64,000 nt of DNA, taken from Pseudomonadota bacterium. Lineage in GTDB: Bacteria > Pseudomonadota > Gammaproteobacteria > Burkholderiales > Burkholderiaceae_F. Positions 8,514-17,362 of the stretch are shown here, in pieces (position 1 is the first letter of the stretch; every line of letters starts with the position of its first letter). The position numbers and the translations under genes are program-made. The notes beneath the pieces are model-generated. The model did no database searches. It was not told where the DNA came from and worked only from the letters and a program-made list of their open reading frames with translations. The stretch is taken from contig JAKAFN010000002.1 of NCBI GenBank assembly GCA_021825945.1, positions 105,915-169,914 of the forward strand, written 5' to 3'.

Positions 8514-9401
8514 ATGATCGAACGCCAACATCTGGCCATCGTTCAGGAAGTCGAACGGCAGGGTTCCCTGACCGCTGCGGCCGACGTCCTGTGTCTGACG
8601 CAATCGGCGCTCAGCCACAGCATGCGCAAGCTGGAGCGACAGCTCGGCACCGACATCTGGCTGCGCGAAGGCCGAAGCCTCCGCCTGACCCAGGCCGGCC
8701 GATACGTGCTGGCCCTCGCCAACCGGGTGTTGCCGCAACTCGCCCTCGCGGAAAGCCATCTGCGCCAGTTCGCGCAGGGGGAACGCGGCACGCTGCGCAT
8801 CGGCATGGAATGCCATCCGTGCTACCAATGGCTGCTCGGCGTCGTCGCGCCCTACCTCGCCGCCTGGCCCGACGTCGACGTCGACGTGAAGCAGAAGTTC
8901 CAGTTCGGCGGCATCGGCGCGCTGTTCGGCTACGAGATCGATCTGCTGGTGACGCCCGACCCGCTGTTCCGGCCCAACCTGGCATTCGAGCCGGTATTCG
9001 ACTACGAGCAGGTGCTCGTGGTACGACGCGACCATCCGCTCGCCGGGGCGGACCACGTCCTGCCGGCGCAGCTGGCGCCGGAAGTCCTCATCACCTACCC
9101 GGTTCCGGCCGAGCGGCTGGACATCTTCCGTCAGTTCCTCGCGCCGGCCGGCATCGCGCCGCGGCGCCACAAGACGATCGAAACCACCGACATCCTGCTG
9201 CAGATGGTGGCCAGCGGTCGCGGCGTGACGGCCCTGCCGCGCTGGCTGGTCGACCACTATGCCGACCGGATGGAAATCGCGGCGGTCCGCCTGGGGCCGG
9301 AGGGCCTCGCGAAACAGATCTTCCTCGGGGCACGCGAGGAAGATCTCGCCATCGAATATCTGCGAGCGTTCATCGCGGCGGCGCGCCGGCCGCAAGGCTG
9401 A
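8514..9401 (+). CDS. metR: LysR-family regulator MetR
   Basis: This 295-residue LysR-type regulator has the N-terminal helix-turn-helix at about residues 16-45 (GSLTAAADVLCLTQSALSHS). The effector domain matches MetR, for example MECHPCYQWLL, PVFDYEQVLV and ALPRWLVD. MetR activates metE with homocysteine as co-inducer, and the divergent metE gene supports this. The ATG at 8514 lines up with the E. coli start but has no visible Shine-Dalgarno and lies inside an inverted repeat. Confidence 0.92.
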   Translation: MIERQHLAIVQEVERQGSLTAAADVLCLTQSALSHSMRKLERQLGTDIWLREGRSLRLTQAGRYVLALANRVLPQLALAESHLRQFAQGERGTLRIGMECHPCYQWLLGVVAPYLAAWPDVDVDVKQKFQFGGIGALFGYEIDLLVTPDPLFRPNLAFEPVFDYEQVLVVRRDHPLAGADHVLPAQLAPEVLITYPVPAERLDIFRQFLAPAGIAPRRHKTIETTDILLQMVASGRGVTALPRWLVDHYADRMEIAAVRLGPEGLAKQIFLGAREEDLAIEYLRAFIAAARRPQG

Positions 9402-9448
9402 CCGCGGCCCGGAGAACCGCCCTTTCGGCACCGCTACCATACGCCCCC

Positions 9449-10633
9449 ATGCACCCCCCCCATCTCCCGGAACCCGACCCCGAATCCCTCGCCCGCAGCG
9501 AGCATCTGCTGGAGCGGATCCGCGTACGCATCGAAGAGGCCGGTGGCTGGCTACCGTTCGACGCCTACATGCAGATGGCGCTCTACGAACCCGGCCTGGG
9601 GTACTACGATGCCGCGGGGCGCAAGTTCGGCGCCGCGGGGGACTTCGTCACGGCGCCGGAACTTTCCCCGTACTTCGCACGGGCGATCGCCACCCAGGTC
9701 ATCCAAGTATTCGCGTCGACGCCCGCCGAAGTGCTCGAATTCGGCGCCGGAACCGGTGTACTCGCCCAGGAATTGATGCGCGAACTGGCGCGGCGGGGCA
9801 CCCCGGTGCAGCGCTATCGCATCGTCGAGATCTCGTCCGATCTGCGGGCCCGCCAGCAAGAACGTTTGGCGGGATTGCCGGTGGAGTGGATCGGGACGCT
9901 GCCGAAGGCCTTCTCCGGGGTCATGCTCGCCAACGAGGTTCTCGACGTGCTACCCGTGCGTCTGTTCGTGCGCGGCGCCGACGCGGTGCTCGAGCGCGGC
10001 GTGACCTGGGATCCGCAACGCGGCGAACTGGTTTTCGCCGGCCGCCCGGCTGATGCGGACCTGTCCCGGGAAGTCGCGGCGATCGAAGCCGCACTCTCCT
10101 CGACCTTCCTTCCGGACCGGCAGGCCGATCCGACGGCGATGCGCCTGCCCGAGGGCTACGGCTCCGAATGGTGCCCGCTCGCGGCGGCATGGATCGCGGC
10201 GCTCGGCGCCTGTCTCGAACGCGGGGTGGCGCTGCTGTTCGATTACGGGTTCCCGCGGCGCGAGTACTACCATCCGCAGCGCGCCATGGGCACCTTGATG
10301 TGCCACTATCGCCAACGCTCCCACGCCGACCCGCTCTGGCTGCCCGGCCTCAACGACATCACCGCGCACGTCGATTTTTCCGCCTGTGCCGACGCGGCAC
10401 GGAATGCGGGACTGGACGTGCTGGGCTACACCTCGCAGGCACGCTTTCTCATGAATGCCGGTATCCTTGACCGGATGATCGCCGATGGCGCCCGCGCGCA
10501 GGATGCGGGGGCCGTGCAACGGCTGCTGTCCGAGGCGGAGATGGGGGAGTTGGTCAAGGCATTCGCCCTTGGGCGCGGGATCGATCGGCCGCTGCTCGGA
10601 TTCACGAACGGAGATCGAAGGAGCAGACTGTGA
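9449..10633 (+). CDS. MidA/NDUFAF7-family SAM-dependent methyltransferase
   Basis: This 394-residue protein belongs to the COG1565 (formerly DUF185) family. The mitochondrial member NDUFAF7 methylates an arginine of complex I. Visible marks are the N-terminal FDAYMQMALYEPGLGYYD, the SAM-binding EFGAGTG at residues 97-103, ANEVLDVLPV, and LLFDYGFPRREYY. The bacterial substrate is not established. The ATG at 9449 is chosen because the upstream open frame overlaps metR. Its stop overlaps the carbonic anhydrase GTG start. Confidence 0.88.
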   Translation: MHPPHLPEPDPESLARSEHLLERIRVRIEEAGGWLPFDAYMQMALYEPGLGYYDAAGRKFGAAGDFVTAPELSPYFARAIATQVIQVFASTPAEVLEFGAGTGVLAQELMRELARRGTPVQRYRIVEISSDLRARQQERLAGLPVEWIGTLPKAFSGVMLANEVLDVLPVRLFVRGADAVLERGVTWDPQRGELVFAGRPADADLSREVAAIEAALSSTFLPDRQADPTAMRLPEGYGSEWCPLAAAWIAALGACLERGVALLFDYGFPRREYYHPQRAMGTLMCHYRQRSHADPLWLPGLNDITAHVDFSACADAARNAGLDVLGYTSQARFLMNAGILDRMIADGARAQDAGAVQRLLSEAEMGELVKAFALGRGIDRPLLGFTNGDRRSRL

Positions 10634-11280
10634 ATCGCATTCCGGCGCGGGAAGCGCTCGCCCGCCTGCGCGCGGGAAACCGCCGCTTCGTCACCGAACT
10701 GCACAACCGCGGCGCCGTCGTAAACCACGAGCGCCGCCTCGCAGTGGCCGCCGGACAGGCGCCGTTTGCCGTGATCCTCGGCTGCTCCGATTCCCGCGTA
10801 CCGGTGGAGATCGTGTTCGACCAGGGACTTGGCGATCTCTTCGTGATCCGCGTCGCCGGCAACATCGTCGCGCCATCGCAGGTCGGCAGCGTCGAGTTCG
10901 CCGCCGAGCACTACAAGACGCGCCTCGTGGTGGTGCTGGGCCATTCGCGCTGCGGCGCGGTGCTGGCGACCATCGATCAACTGCAGCGGCCGGCGCCCAT
11001 GCAGTCCCGCAACCTCCACTCGATCGTCGACCGAGTCCGCCCCGCGGTCGAAAACCTGCTGGGGACCGGCCTGGAATGCGACCCGGACGCGCTGGTCGAT
11101 CACGCGGTGCGGGCGAACATCCGCGCCTCGGCGGATCACCTGCGACACGGCTCCCCGCTGATCGAGCAACTCATCGAAAACGACGGGATGATGGTCATCG
11201 GCGCCGAATACTCGCTCGAAACCGGCGACGTCGACTTCTTCGACGGTGTGCCACCGGATCACGAACCGATTGCATCATGA
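10630..11280 (+). CDS. Beta-class carbonic anhydrase
   Basis: This 216-residue enzyme interconverts CO2 and bicarbonate. The zinc ligands C52, H105 and C108 (GCSDSR and GHSRCGA) and the D54-R56 catalytic dyad are all present. The segment DLFVIRVAGNIV is also typical. It starts with GTG overlapping the previous stop as GTGA, so it is translated from the same message as the methyltransferase gene. No signal peptide is visible, so it is probably cytoplasmic. Confidence 0.95.
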   Translation: MNRIPAREALARLRAGNRRFVTELHNRGAVVNHERRLAVAAGQAPFAVILGCSDSRVPVEIVFDQGLGDLFVIRVAGNIVAPSQVGSVEFAAEHYKTRLVVVLGHSRCGAVLATIDQLQRPAPMQSRNLHSIVDRVRPAVENLLGTGLECDPDALVDHAVRANIRASADHLRHGSPLIEQLIENDGMMVIGAEYSLETGDVDFFDGVPPDHEPIAS

Positions 11281-11355
11281 TGACCGGCATCAGAATGTGT
11301 CGCCATGGCGCCTTCCCGCTTGTACAACCCGCCCGGCTCGCCTATAAATCACCGC

Positions 11356-12057
11356 ATGCAACCCGACCGTAGACTTTTCCTTGGTGTGTTCTGCACGCTG
11401 CCCGCGGCCTGCGTTTCCCTCGGCGATCGACGCGAACCCGGGACGCCGATCGCGGCACCGGCGGATGCCGCCGTCCGCCCCCCCGCCATCGGCCAGCGAT
11501 GGGTGTACGAAGTGCGCGACCTGTACCGCAACATGGTGGTGGACACGGTGACCGAGGCGGTGATCGCCGTTTCGCCCGACATCCGCCTGCAGCGGACCAG
11601 CGCGCGTCACGGCGCCCTGGCCGAGGAAGTCCAGCGGCCCTGGGGCATGATCGCGCAGGATCCGCACTGGGATCCGCCGGTCGTGTTTCTCGAACCGATC
11701 GCCGCGTGGCCGCAGTTACCGATCGCGGCCGGAACGTCGAAGTCCGTGCATGCCCGCTATCACACGCTGCGAACACCTGATTTCGACATGCCGTGGTACC
11801 AGACCATGCACGTCCTCGGTTGGGAGTCGATCACCGTTCCTGCCGGGACCTTCGACGCCGTGCGGTATCACGACGCCATCGATTTCACCAGCAACGACTT
11901 CAATCGCACGGAAAGCTTCCGCAGCGAGGTCGTCTGGTTCGCACCGCGGATCGGACGCTGGGTGTTGCGCCGCAGCCAAGGGTCATACTTCACTCCCAAC
12001 CGCGGCGGTCCGATGGTCGAGCCGTACCTGCAGTGGAAACTGGTTTCGTGGGCGTAA
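11356..12057 (+). CDS. Predicted lipoprotein of unknown function
   Basis: This 233-residue protein has a short signal sequence ending in a lipobox-like LPAAC (cysteine about residue 19). The body is beta-rich, with IGQRWVYEVRDLYRN near the start, a GWESITVPAGTFDAVRYHDA block, and ERWVLRR-like repeats at the end. This resembles secreted proteins that adopt a lipoprotein-localisation-like fold, but I do not recognise the family. The ATG at 11356 is chosen to place the signal peptide first. It converges with the outer-membrane protein gene at 12182. Confidence 0.65.
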   Translation: MQPDRRLFLGVFCTLPAACVSLGDRREPGTPIAAPADAAVRPPAIGQRWVYEVRDLYRNMVVDTVTEAVIAVSPDIRLQRTSARHGALAEEVQRPWGMIAQDPHWDPPVVFLEPIAAWPQLPIAAGTSKSVHARYHTLRTPDFDMPWYQTMHVLGWESITVPAGTFDAVRYHDAIDFTSNDFNRTESFRSEVVWFAPRIGRWVLRRSQGSYFTPNRGGPMVEPYLQWKLVSWA

Positions 12058-12181
12058 GGTTGATTTCACGATCGACCCGTTCGAATTGCCGCCGGCCGTT
12101 GCGGTGCCATCCGTAGCGACCGGGCACCCTGACGACGCCGGAAAACCGGATGGCCGCCCACGCAGGCTTGGCGGCTCCGAC

Positions 12182-13270
12182 TCAGAAGTTGTATCCCAAC
12201 TGCACCTGCCAGATCGCCGAGGGTACGAGTTGCCCATAGTTACCCGATGCCGGCACGTCCGTGAAGACATGGTCGACGACCGGGATGTCGACATTGGCGT
12301 ACAGCGTGAACTTCCGGAAGCTCAATGCCACACCCGGACCGATCAGCCAGCGCCGGAATCCGCTGTTGGGGGAGGCCGCCGTGCCGCTGTCCGGATCGCG
12401 GTAGCTGGCCAGGATCTGCATCAGCGGCGCGATATTCTGGAACGGACCATGTGCGCCGAGGTTGTATTGCAGGCCAGCGGCGGCATCGAGCTCGTTGCCG
12501 GGGCGGTACGTGCCCGTGGCCCCCGCGCGCTCGAGGAACGCGACGTCATAGCGCGCCTGGGTGAAGTAGGAGAGCTTCATGTCCCGGGTCAGGAATCCGA
12601 CGTGATAGCCGCCGATCAGCAGATCCGTGCTGCCGGTTCCCGGCAGCGTGTCCCGGTCGTAGGCCAGGCCGCCGGTCGTGCCGAGCCGGGGATTGGGGGA
12701 AACGTAGGGACCGGTGTAATTCCCCGTCGGCAGTTTCAAGCCAAAGGTCAAGCCGGTCGAATGATCGGCCGAGAATCCGGAATAGACGCCCTGCACCATC
12801 GTGTCGCCCAGAGCGGTGAGATTGCTCGTGAAGATCGATCCCGCGGGGTATGCCGTACCGTCGCCGGTCGAGGTGAACGCGCGCTGGAAGATCGGCATCT
12901 CCGCCATCACGCCCCAGTCGGCGTTGAACATATATTGCGCGCCCAGCGTGTAGAAACTCGTCCGGATGGCCTTGTCCGCGTTCGTGGACGCGGGCGCATA
13001 CGCACTGCCGACGCGGTTCTTGTCCTGGTTCATGAAATCGTAGCGCAGCCAAGCGCTCCATCCGGACTCGGAGGAATTCGGAAACGCGTTCGTCGCCCCG
13101 AGATCGAAGATGTCGCAACCGCAGGCGCAGGCCTCGGCGGCTCCAGGAACCAGTGCGGCGACGAGCGCGACGGCCAGGACCATCGTGACCGGGGAAAGGC
13201 GAACCCCGCGTCCGGTGGTGCCGAATGGCGCGGAAGGACGCCGACGACGGCGCGAAGAAACCCGAAGCAT
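12182..13270 (-). CDS. Outer-membrane beta-barrel protein of unknown function with CACGC motif
   Basis: This 362-residue protein has a basic start, a membrane-spanning signal sequence and then ACACGCDIFDLG just after the likely cleavage site. The rest has alternating aromatic and polar strands typical of a porin-like barrel and ends in LGYNF with C-terminal phenylalanine. It may carry small molecules or metals, but the substrate is unknown. The three closely spaced cysteines in the mature N-terminus suggest metal or haem binding or a disulfide; this is inference. Start ATG at 13270 follows a weak AGGG. Confidence 0.72.
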   Translation of the reverse strand: MLRVSSRRRRRPSAPFGTTGRGVRLSPVTMVLAVALVAALVPGAAEACACGCDIFDLGATNAFPNSSESGWSAWLRYDFMNQDKNRVGSAYAPASTNADKAIRTSFYTLGAQYMFNADWGVMAEMPIFQRAFTSTGDGTAYPAGSIFTSNLTALGDTMVQGVYSGFSADHSTGLTFGLKLPTGNYTGPYVSPNPRLGTTGGLAYDRDTLPGTGSTDLLIGGYHVGFLTRDMKLSYFTQARYDVAFLERAGATGTYRPGNELDAAAGLQYNLGAHGPFQNIAPLMQILASYRDPDSGTAASPNSGFRRWLIGPGVALSFRKFTLYANVDIPVVDHVFTDVPASGNYGQLVPSAIWQVQLGYNF

Positions 13271-13397
13271 GATGCAACCCTGCGTGGAATGGAACATGGC
13301 CGCGCATGCTATCGGGGACCGACGCGTTTGCCGATGCGACAGATTGTCGCATCGGCGGGCTCGGCAGGCGGCGGCGCCCGCCGCCCCGGGGATCTGC

Positions 13398-13862
13398 TCA
13401 GCGATTGCGCAGGAAATCGGCGGTCTTGAAGAATGCCGTGATGAGTTGCGCCCGCAGCCGCTCGTCCGCGACTTCTTCGTCCAGCGCGCGCGTCATGCAG
13501 ATCATCCAGGCGTCGCGCTCGGCGTCGCCGATCGGAAACGGCATGTGCCGCTGACGCAAGCGGGGATGGCCGAAACGCTCGGCATATCGCGGCGGTCCGC
13601 CAAGCCAACCGGATAGGAACAGGAAAAACCGCTCCTTCGTTTCCGCGAGGTCGGACGGATGCAATGCCCGGATGTCCCGCGCCTGCGGCAACTCCTCCAT
13701 GAGCTGATAGAACCGCTCCACCAGTCGGCGCACGGCGACCTCGCCACCGATCGCGTCGTAGTGCGGATTGCCCCCGGGGGCAGCGGGTGCCGCGCGCCCG
13801 TTCCGCGGAGCCGAGAGCGCATCGACAGCGACTGCGCCCGGATTTCGATCGAATTCCTGCAT
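13398..13862 (-). CDS. Group II truncated haemoglobin
   Basis: This 154-residue protein is a group II (trHbO-like) truncated globin. The fold starts at GGEVAVRRLVERFYQLM with the distal tyrosine. The proximal histidine lies in GHPRLRQRHMPFPIG, and the group II tryptophan in DAWMICM. Such proteins bind O2 or NO and may protect against reactive nitrogen species. About 33 residues precede the globin core. An AGGAG-like ribosome binding site lies upstream of the ATG at 13862. Confidence 0.9.
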   Translation of the reverse strand: MQEFDRNPGAVAVDALSAPRNGRAAPAAPGGNPHYDAIGGEVAVRRLVERFYQLMEELPQARDIRALHPSDLAETKERFFLFLSGWLGGPPRYAERFGHPRLRQRHMPFPIGDAERDAWMICMTRALDEEVADERLRAQLITAFFKTADFLRNR

Positions 13863-13942
13863 AACGGGGTAACGCTCCTTCCAGGATGAAACCGCACGAT
13901 ACCGCTGGCCCGGCCGATACGGGACGTCCCTGCACGGGCGCG

Positions 13943-15049
13943 CTATGCCGTAGCCGCCGCGATTGCGGCCCGACGCGCTGCGGCGATCGCGGCAGCGATC
14001 GCACGCGCATCGGAGCCAGCCTTGGCGGCGACCGCGCCGGCATCGACCGATGCCGCAGCCACGGCGGCAGCACGCCAGCGCCCGCCGTCGAACCCATCGA
14101 GCACGTGCATCGCCTCCAGGAGACGATCGAACCGCTCCGGGCGGCGCAGGGCATCGGCGCGCGCCAACACCGCGAGGACCCGCCCCGCGTCGCCTTCGCC
14201 GCGCGCCGGCTCGGCGCGCAGATCCGGCCGCAGGTCGTACAGCAGGCGCGCGAGTTGCATCGAATCGGCATCCGCGCGCAAACGACCCAACCACGCATGC
14301 AACGCCTCGCCCGAGCGCGCGCAGGACGCCAACACGGCAAACCGCACCGCCAGCGGGGCCCCGATCGCCGCGGCGCGATCGAGGGCCGCCAACACATCAT
14401 CCGTCGGCACCAGCTCGGGGGCGATGCGCGCCAGCAGCCCGGTCGCGGCAAGCACGTCGAGCATCCGCGCCGGGTGGTCTTCCATCAGCCCGCGCGCGAT
14501 TTCCTGCCACACCCGCTCCGGCACGAGCGCATCCGCTTCGCCGCCGGCAACCATGGCGCGCGCCAGCGCGAGCGTCTCGGGTGCGATCGCAAAATCGGCC
14601 AACCGCGCGGCGAACCGCGCGAGGCGCAGGATCCGAACCGGGTCCTCGGCGAACGCCGGCCCGACGTGCCGCAGGATGCGCGCGCGCAAGTCGGCCTGAC
14701 CGCCATACGGATCGATCACCTGTCCACCGGCATCGAACGCCATCGCATTGATGGTCAGATCCCGGCGGGCGAGATCCTGCTCGAGGGTGACGTCCGGCGC
14801 CGCGTGCACGACGAACCCGCGATACCCCGGCGCGGTCTTGCGTTCCGTGCGCGCCAGCGCGGTTTCCTCCCGCGTCTGCGGGTGCAGGAACACCGGAAAA
14901 TCACGGCCGACGGGCTGGTAGCCCTGCGCGATCATCTCTTCCGGCGTCGCCCCGACCACCACCCAGTCCCGATCGCCATGGCGAACCGGAATTCCCATGC
15001 CTTCCAGCAGGCGGTCGCGCACCCAGCCGCCGACGATATACGCCTTCAA
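13943..15049 (-). CDS. cca: CCA-adding tRNA nucleotidyltransferase lacking the HD domain signature
   Basis: This 368-residue class II nucleotidyltransferase adds or repairs the tRNA 3' CCA end. The N-terminal domain is intact: [12 protein letters not shown], the catalytic [20 protein letters not shown], and the neck region [15 protein letters not shown]. The C-terminal part where relatives have an HD phosphohydrolase domain (GVH...HDLGKG) shows no such histidine-aspartate pair; instead it reads [16 protein letters not shown]. The TTG start at 15049 overlaps the upstream lplT stop as TTGA and begins exactly at the family N-terminus KAYIVGG. Confidence 0.9.
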   Translation of the reverse strand: MKAYIVGGWVRDRLLEGMGIPVRHGDRDWVVVGATPEEMIAQGYQPVGRDFPVFLHPQTREETALARTERKTAPGYRGFVVHAAPDVTLEQDLARRDLTINAMAFDAGGQVIDPYGGQADLRARILRHVGPAFAEDPVRILRLARFAARLADFAIAPETLALARAMVAGGEADALVPERVWQEIARGLMEDHPARMLDVLAATGLLARIAPELVPTDDVLAALDRAAAIGAPLAVRFAVLASCARSGEALHAWLGRLRADADSMQLARLLYDLRPDLRAEPARGEGDAGRVLAVLARADALRRPERFDRLLEAMHVLDGFDGGRWRAAAVAAASVDAGAVAAKAGSDARAIAAAIAAARRAAIAAATA

Positions 15050-16290
15050 GGCCGCGCCTCCGGTACGCCGGGGCGCGCGACATCGACCGCCGCCCGCCGC
15101 CGCAGACTGCGGTTCCGGGCGACCCAAACCACGGCAACGCTCGCCGAGAACGCGACCCCGAATCCGACCGCGATCGTCGACACCGGAACGCCGATCCGGA
15201 CGGCCGCCGCGTATCCGCCGACCATCAGCAGCATCCACAGATTTTCCGCCAGATTCTGGATCGCCACGGCATGGCCCGACCCGACGCTCTCCCGTCCCGA
15301 TTCCTGCAACAGGGCATTGAGCGGCACCACGAAGAACCCGCCCGCGGCGCCGACGAACCCCATGAGTGCGAACGCGATCGCAACGCCATGAGTCCCCGCC
15401 AGCAGGCACACCGCGGCGCCGATTGCGACGCCCGCCGGCATCGCGCGCTCCGCCTTGGCAAGCGGGACGAACCGTGCCGCCAGCGCCGCGCCCAGAACGA
15501 TGCCGCCGGCAACCGCTCCGTTCAGGTACGCGGGCATGCGGTTATCGGATATGCCCAGGGCAATCGGCACCCAGGCCACGAGCAGAAAGCGCAAGGTCGC
15601 GCCCGCCCCCCAAAAAAGACTGGTGCCGGCAACGGAGAACCGCGCATCGGCGCTGCCGACCAGCGCGCGGACCGCCCGCGCGAAGTCGCGCAGAATCGCC
15701 CGCGGCGCCATGCCATGGAAACCGTGGGCGGGCGCGAGCCGCGGGATCGCCAGGTTGGCGAGCAGCGCTGCACCGTAGCAGACCACCACCGCCCACAACG
15801 CACCGACAACGCTCCAATCCGCCAGAACGCCGCCTGCGACGGCGCCGATCAGGATCGCTGCGATGGTCGATCCCTCCATCCAGCCGTTGGCTGCGACCAG
15901 GCGGTCGGGGTCGACCAGTTCGGAGAGGATGCCGTACTTCGCCGGCGAATAGGCCGCCGCGCCGATCCCGACCACCCCATAGGAAACGAACGCATTCGCG
16001 CCGAGCGTCATGGCCAACGCCCCGAACAGTTTTCCCGTGTTGGCCAGCAGCATTGCACGGCCCTTGGGGATGGCATCGGCGATCGGTCCCGCAAACGGCG
16101 CCAGCACGATATACGCGACGATGAACGACTCCTGCAGGGCGGGCTCCGTCCAGGTCGGATAGTGCCCCCGCTTGAGCAGCGCCAACGCGGCAAACAGCAG
16201 CGCATTGTCGGCCAGCGCGGAAAGGAACTGGGCGATCAATACCGCGGCCATGCCGCCGGACGAAAGCGTGCGGAAAATGGGCGATCCCAT
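15046..16290 (-). CDS. lplT: Lysophospholipid transporter LplT
   Basis: This 414-residue MFS protein matches LplT, which flips lysophospholipids across the inner membrane for reacylation. Diagnostic stretches are [17 protein letters not shown] near the N-terminus, [47 protein letters not shown] and [13 protein letters not shown]. About 11 hydrophobic helices are visible. The usual partner acyltransferase Aas is not adjacent. The ATG at 16290 lies inside a 17-bp perfect hairpin; a second ATG at 16251 (residue 14) just before the first helix is an alternative start. Confidence 0.92.
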   Translation of the reverse strand: MGSPIFRTLSSGGMAAVLIAQFLSALADNALLFAALALLKRGHYPTWTEPALQESFIVAYIVLAPFAGPIADAIPKGRAMLLANTGKLFGALAMTLGANAFVSYGVVGIGAAAYSPAKYGILSELVDPDRLVAANGWMEGSTIAAILIGAVAGGVLADWSVVGALWAVVVCYGAALLANLAIPRLAPAHGFHGMAPRAILRDFARAVRALVGSADARFSVAGTSLFWGAGATLRFLLVAWVPIALGISDNRMPAYLNGAVAGGIVLGAALAARFVPLAKAERAMPAGVAIGAAVCLLAGTHGVAIAFALMGFVGAAGGFFVVPLNALLQESGRESVGSGHAVAIQNLAENLWMLLMVGGYAAAVRIGVPVSTIAVGFGVAFSASVAVVWVARNRSLRRRAAVDVARPGVPEARP

Positions 16291-16302
16291 TTTCCGCACG
16301 CT
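16265..16302 (-). promoter_or_regulatory. 17-bp perfect hairpin enclosing the lplT start codon
   Basis: The arm 16265-16281 (AGCGTGCGGAAAATGGG) is the exact complement of 16286-16302, with a four-base loop CGAT. It starts at the stop codon of the upstream NDUFA9-like gene and includes the lplT ATG at 16290. No U-tract follows, so it is not a standard terminator. It could block translation of lplT or protect the end of the upstream message. Confidence 0.7.
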
Positions 16303-17276
16303 CAACCGCGTCTCGCCTGCGCGCGAAACCCGTCCATCCGCGTGCGCGGGTGCAGACCGGCGAGATACAACGCCGCCTCCGGCTCCATGGGAGCGGGCCG
16401 GATCCCGAGTTCCGGCGCCGGCCGATACGGCTGCGTGCTGGCGATGTTGTCGACGCTCAGGCTGTCGAGGTTGTCGCGGGTGAGCGGCGGTTCGCCTGGC
16501 AAAAGTTCGAGCGCGTCGGCTAGCAGGTACGCGAGGGAATCGGGCAAGCCGATCACCGGCCGGGGATGGCCCGACGCCCGCGCGGCAAACTGCACCAACC
16601 GCCGCAACGGGTACACGGTGGGTCCGCACAGCTCATAGGTCCTACCGAAGGTCGCGGGCTCGTCGAGGGCGTTGCCGATCGTCGCCGCCACATCCTCGAC
16701 CCACACGGGCTGCAATCGCGCGTTCGGCCTGCCGAGCAGCAGGACCGGCAGGCAGGCGGCCAGGTGGGCAAACCGATTCAGGAACCGGTCGCCGTCACCG
16801 AACACCACCGACGGCCGCAAGATCGTCGTGCCGGCCGGGCCGGCACTGCGGACGATGTCTTCGCCGTCGCCCTTACTGCGGAGATAGGCGGAAGGCCCGT
16901 TGCCGTCGGCGCCGAGGGCGCTGACATGGAGCAAGCGCTCGATACCGCGCGCCTTGCACGCTGCCGCGATGCGGCGAGGCAGTTCGACATGCACGGCGCA
17001 GAACCAACGGCCGTATGGATACTGGGTGCCGGGATCGTGCAGGATCCCGACGAGATTGATGACCGCGTCACAGCCTGCGAGCAGGCGATCGAGCGTCGCG
17101 GGATCGTGGATATCGGCCTCGACGATCTCGATGGTCGGCAACACGGCCAACTCACGCGCCTGGATCAGCCGCCGCGTTGCAACGCGCACCCGACGCCCAT
17201 CCGCCACGAGGCGATCGACGACCGAACGACCGAGAAAACCGGTCCCTCCGAGAACGAGGACATTCTGGTGGCGCAT
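16302..17276 (-). CDS. NDUFA9-like NAD(P)-binding protein (atypical SDR, complex I accessory type)
   Basis: This 324-residue atypical SDR has an N-terminal GGTGFLG nucleotide-binding motif at about residues 10-16. It matches the family that includes mitochondrial complex I subunit NDUFA9, seen in GCDAVINLVGIL, RLLHVSALGA, YLRSKGDGEDIV and TILRPSVVFGDGDRFLNRFA. The usual catalytic Tyr-x-x-x-Lys appears as YLRSK. The bacterial role is unknown; some relatives bind NADPH structurally. It lies between slt and lplT on the same strand. Confidence 0.85.
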   Translation of the reverse strand: MRHQNVLVLGGTGFLGRSVVDRLVADGRRVRVATRRLIQARELAVLPTIEIVEADIHDPATLDRLLAGCDAVINLVGILHDPGTQYPYGRWFCAVHVELPRRIAAACKARGIERLLHVSALGADGNGPSAYLRSKGDGEDIVRSAGPAGTTILRPSVVFGDGDRFLNRFAHLAACLPVLLLGRPNARLQPVWVEDVAATIGNALDEPATFGRTYELCGPTVYPLRRLVQFAARASGHPRPVIGLPDSLAYLLADALELLPGEPPLTRDNLDSLSVDNIASTQPYRPAPELGIRPAPMEPEAALYLAGLHPRTRMDGFRAQARRG

Positions 17277-17362
17277 CGTGTACGTCTACAAGGGGAAGAG
17301 CAGCGGATTGTAAAGGCTGCCAACCACGACGCTCCGACCGAGGCGCCCGACTCCTTCCGCCA

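Noticed and set aside
8501..9448. Long N-terminal extension of the MidA-like methyltransferase frame
   Set aside because: The extension overlaps metR in another frame and is Arg/Pro-rich; family similarity begins after 9449.
12058..12181. GCCGCC...GGCGGC hairpin between the lipoprotein and outer-membrane protein genes as a terminator
   Set aside because: The stem is only six base pairs with an 11-base loop and no U-tract, too weak to call.
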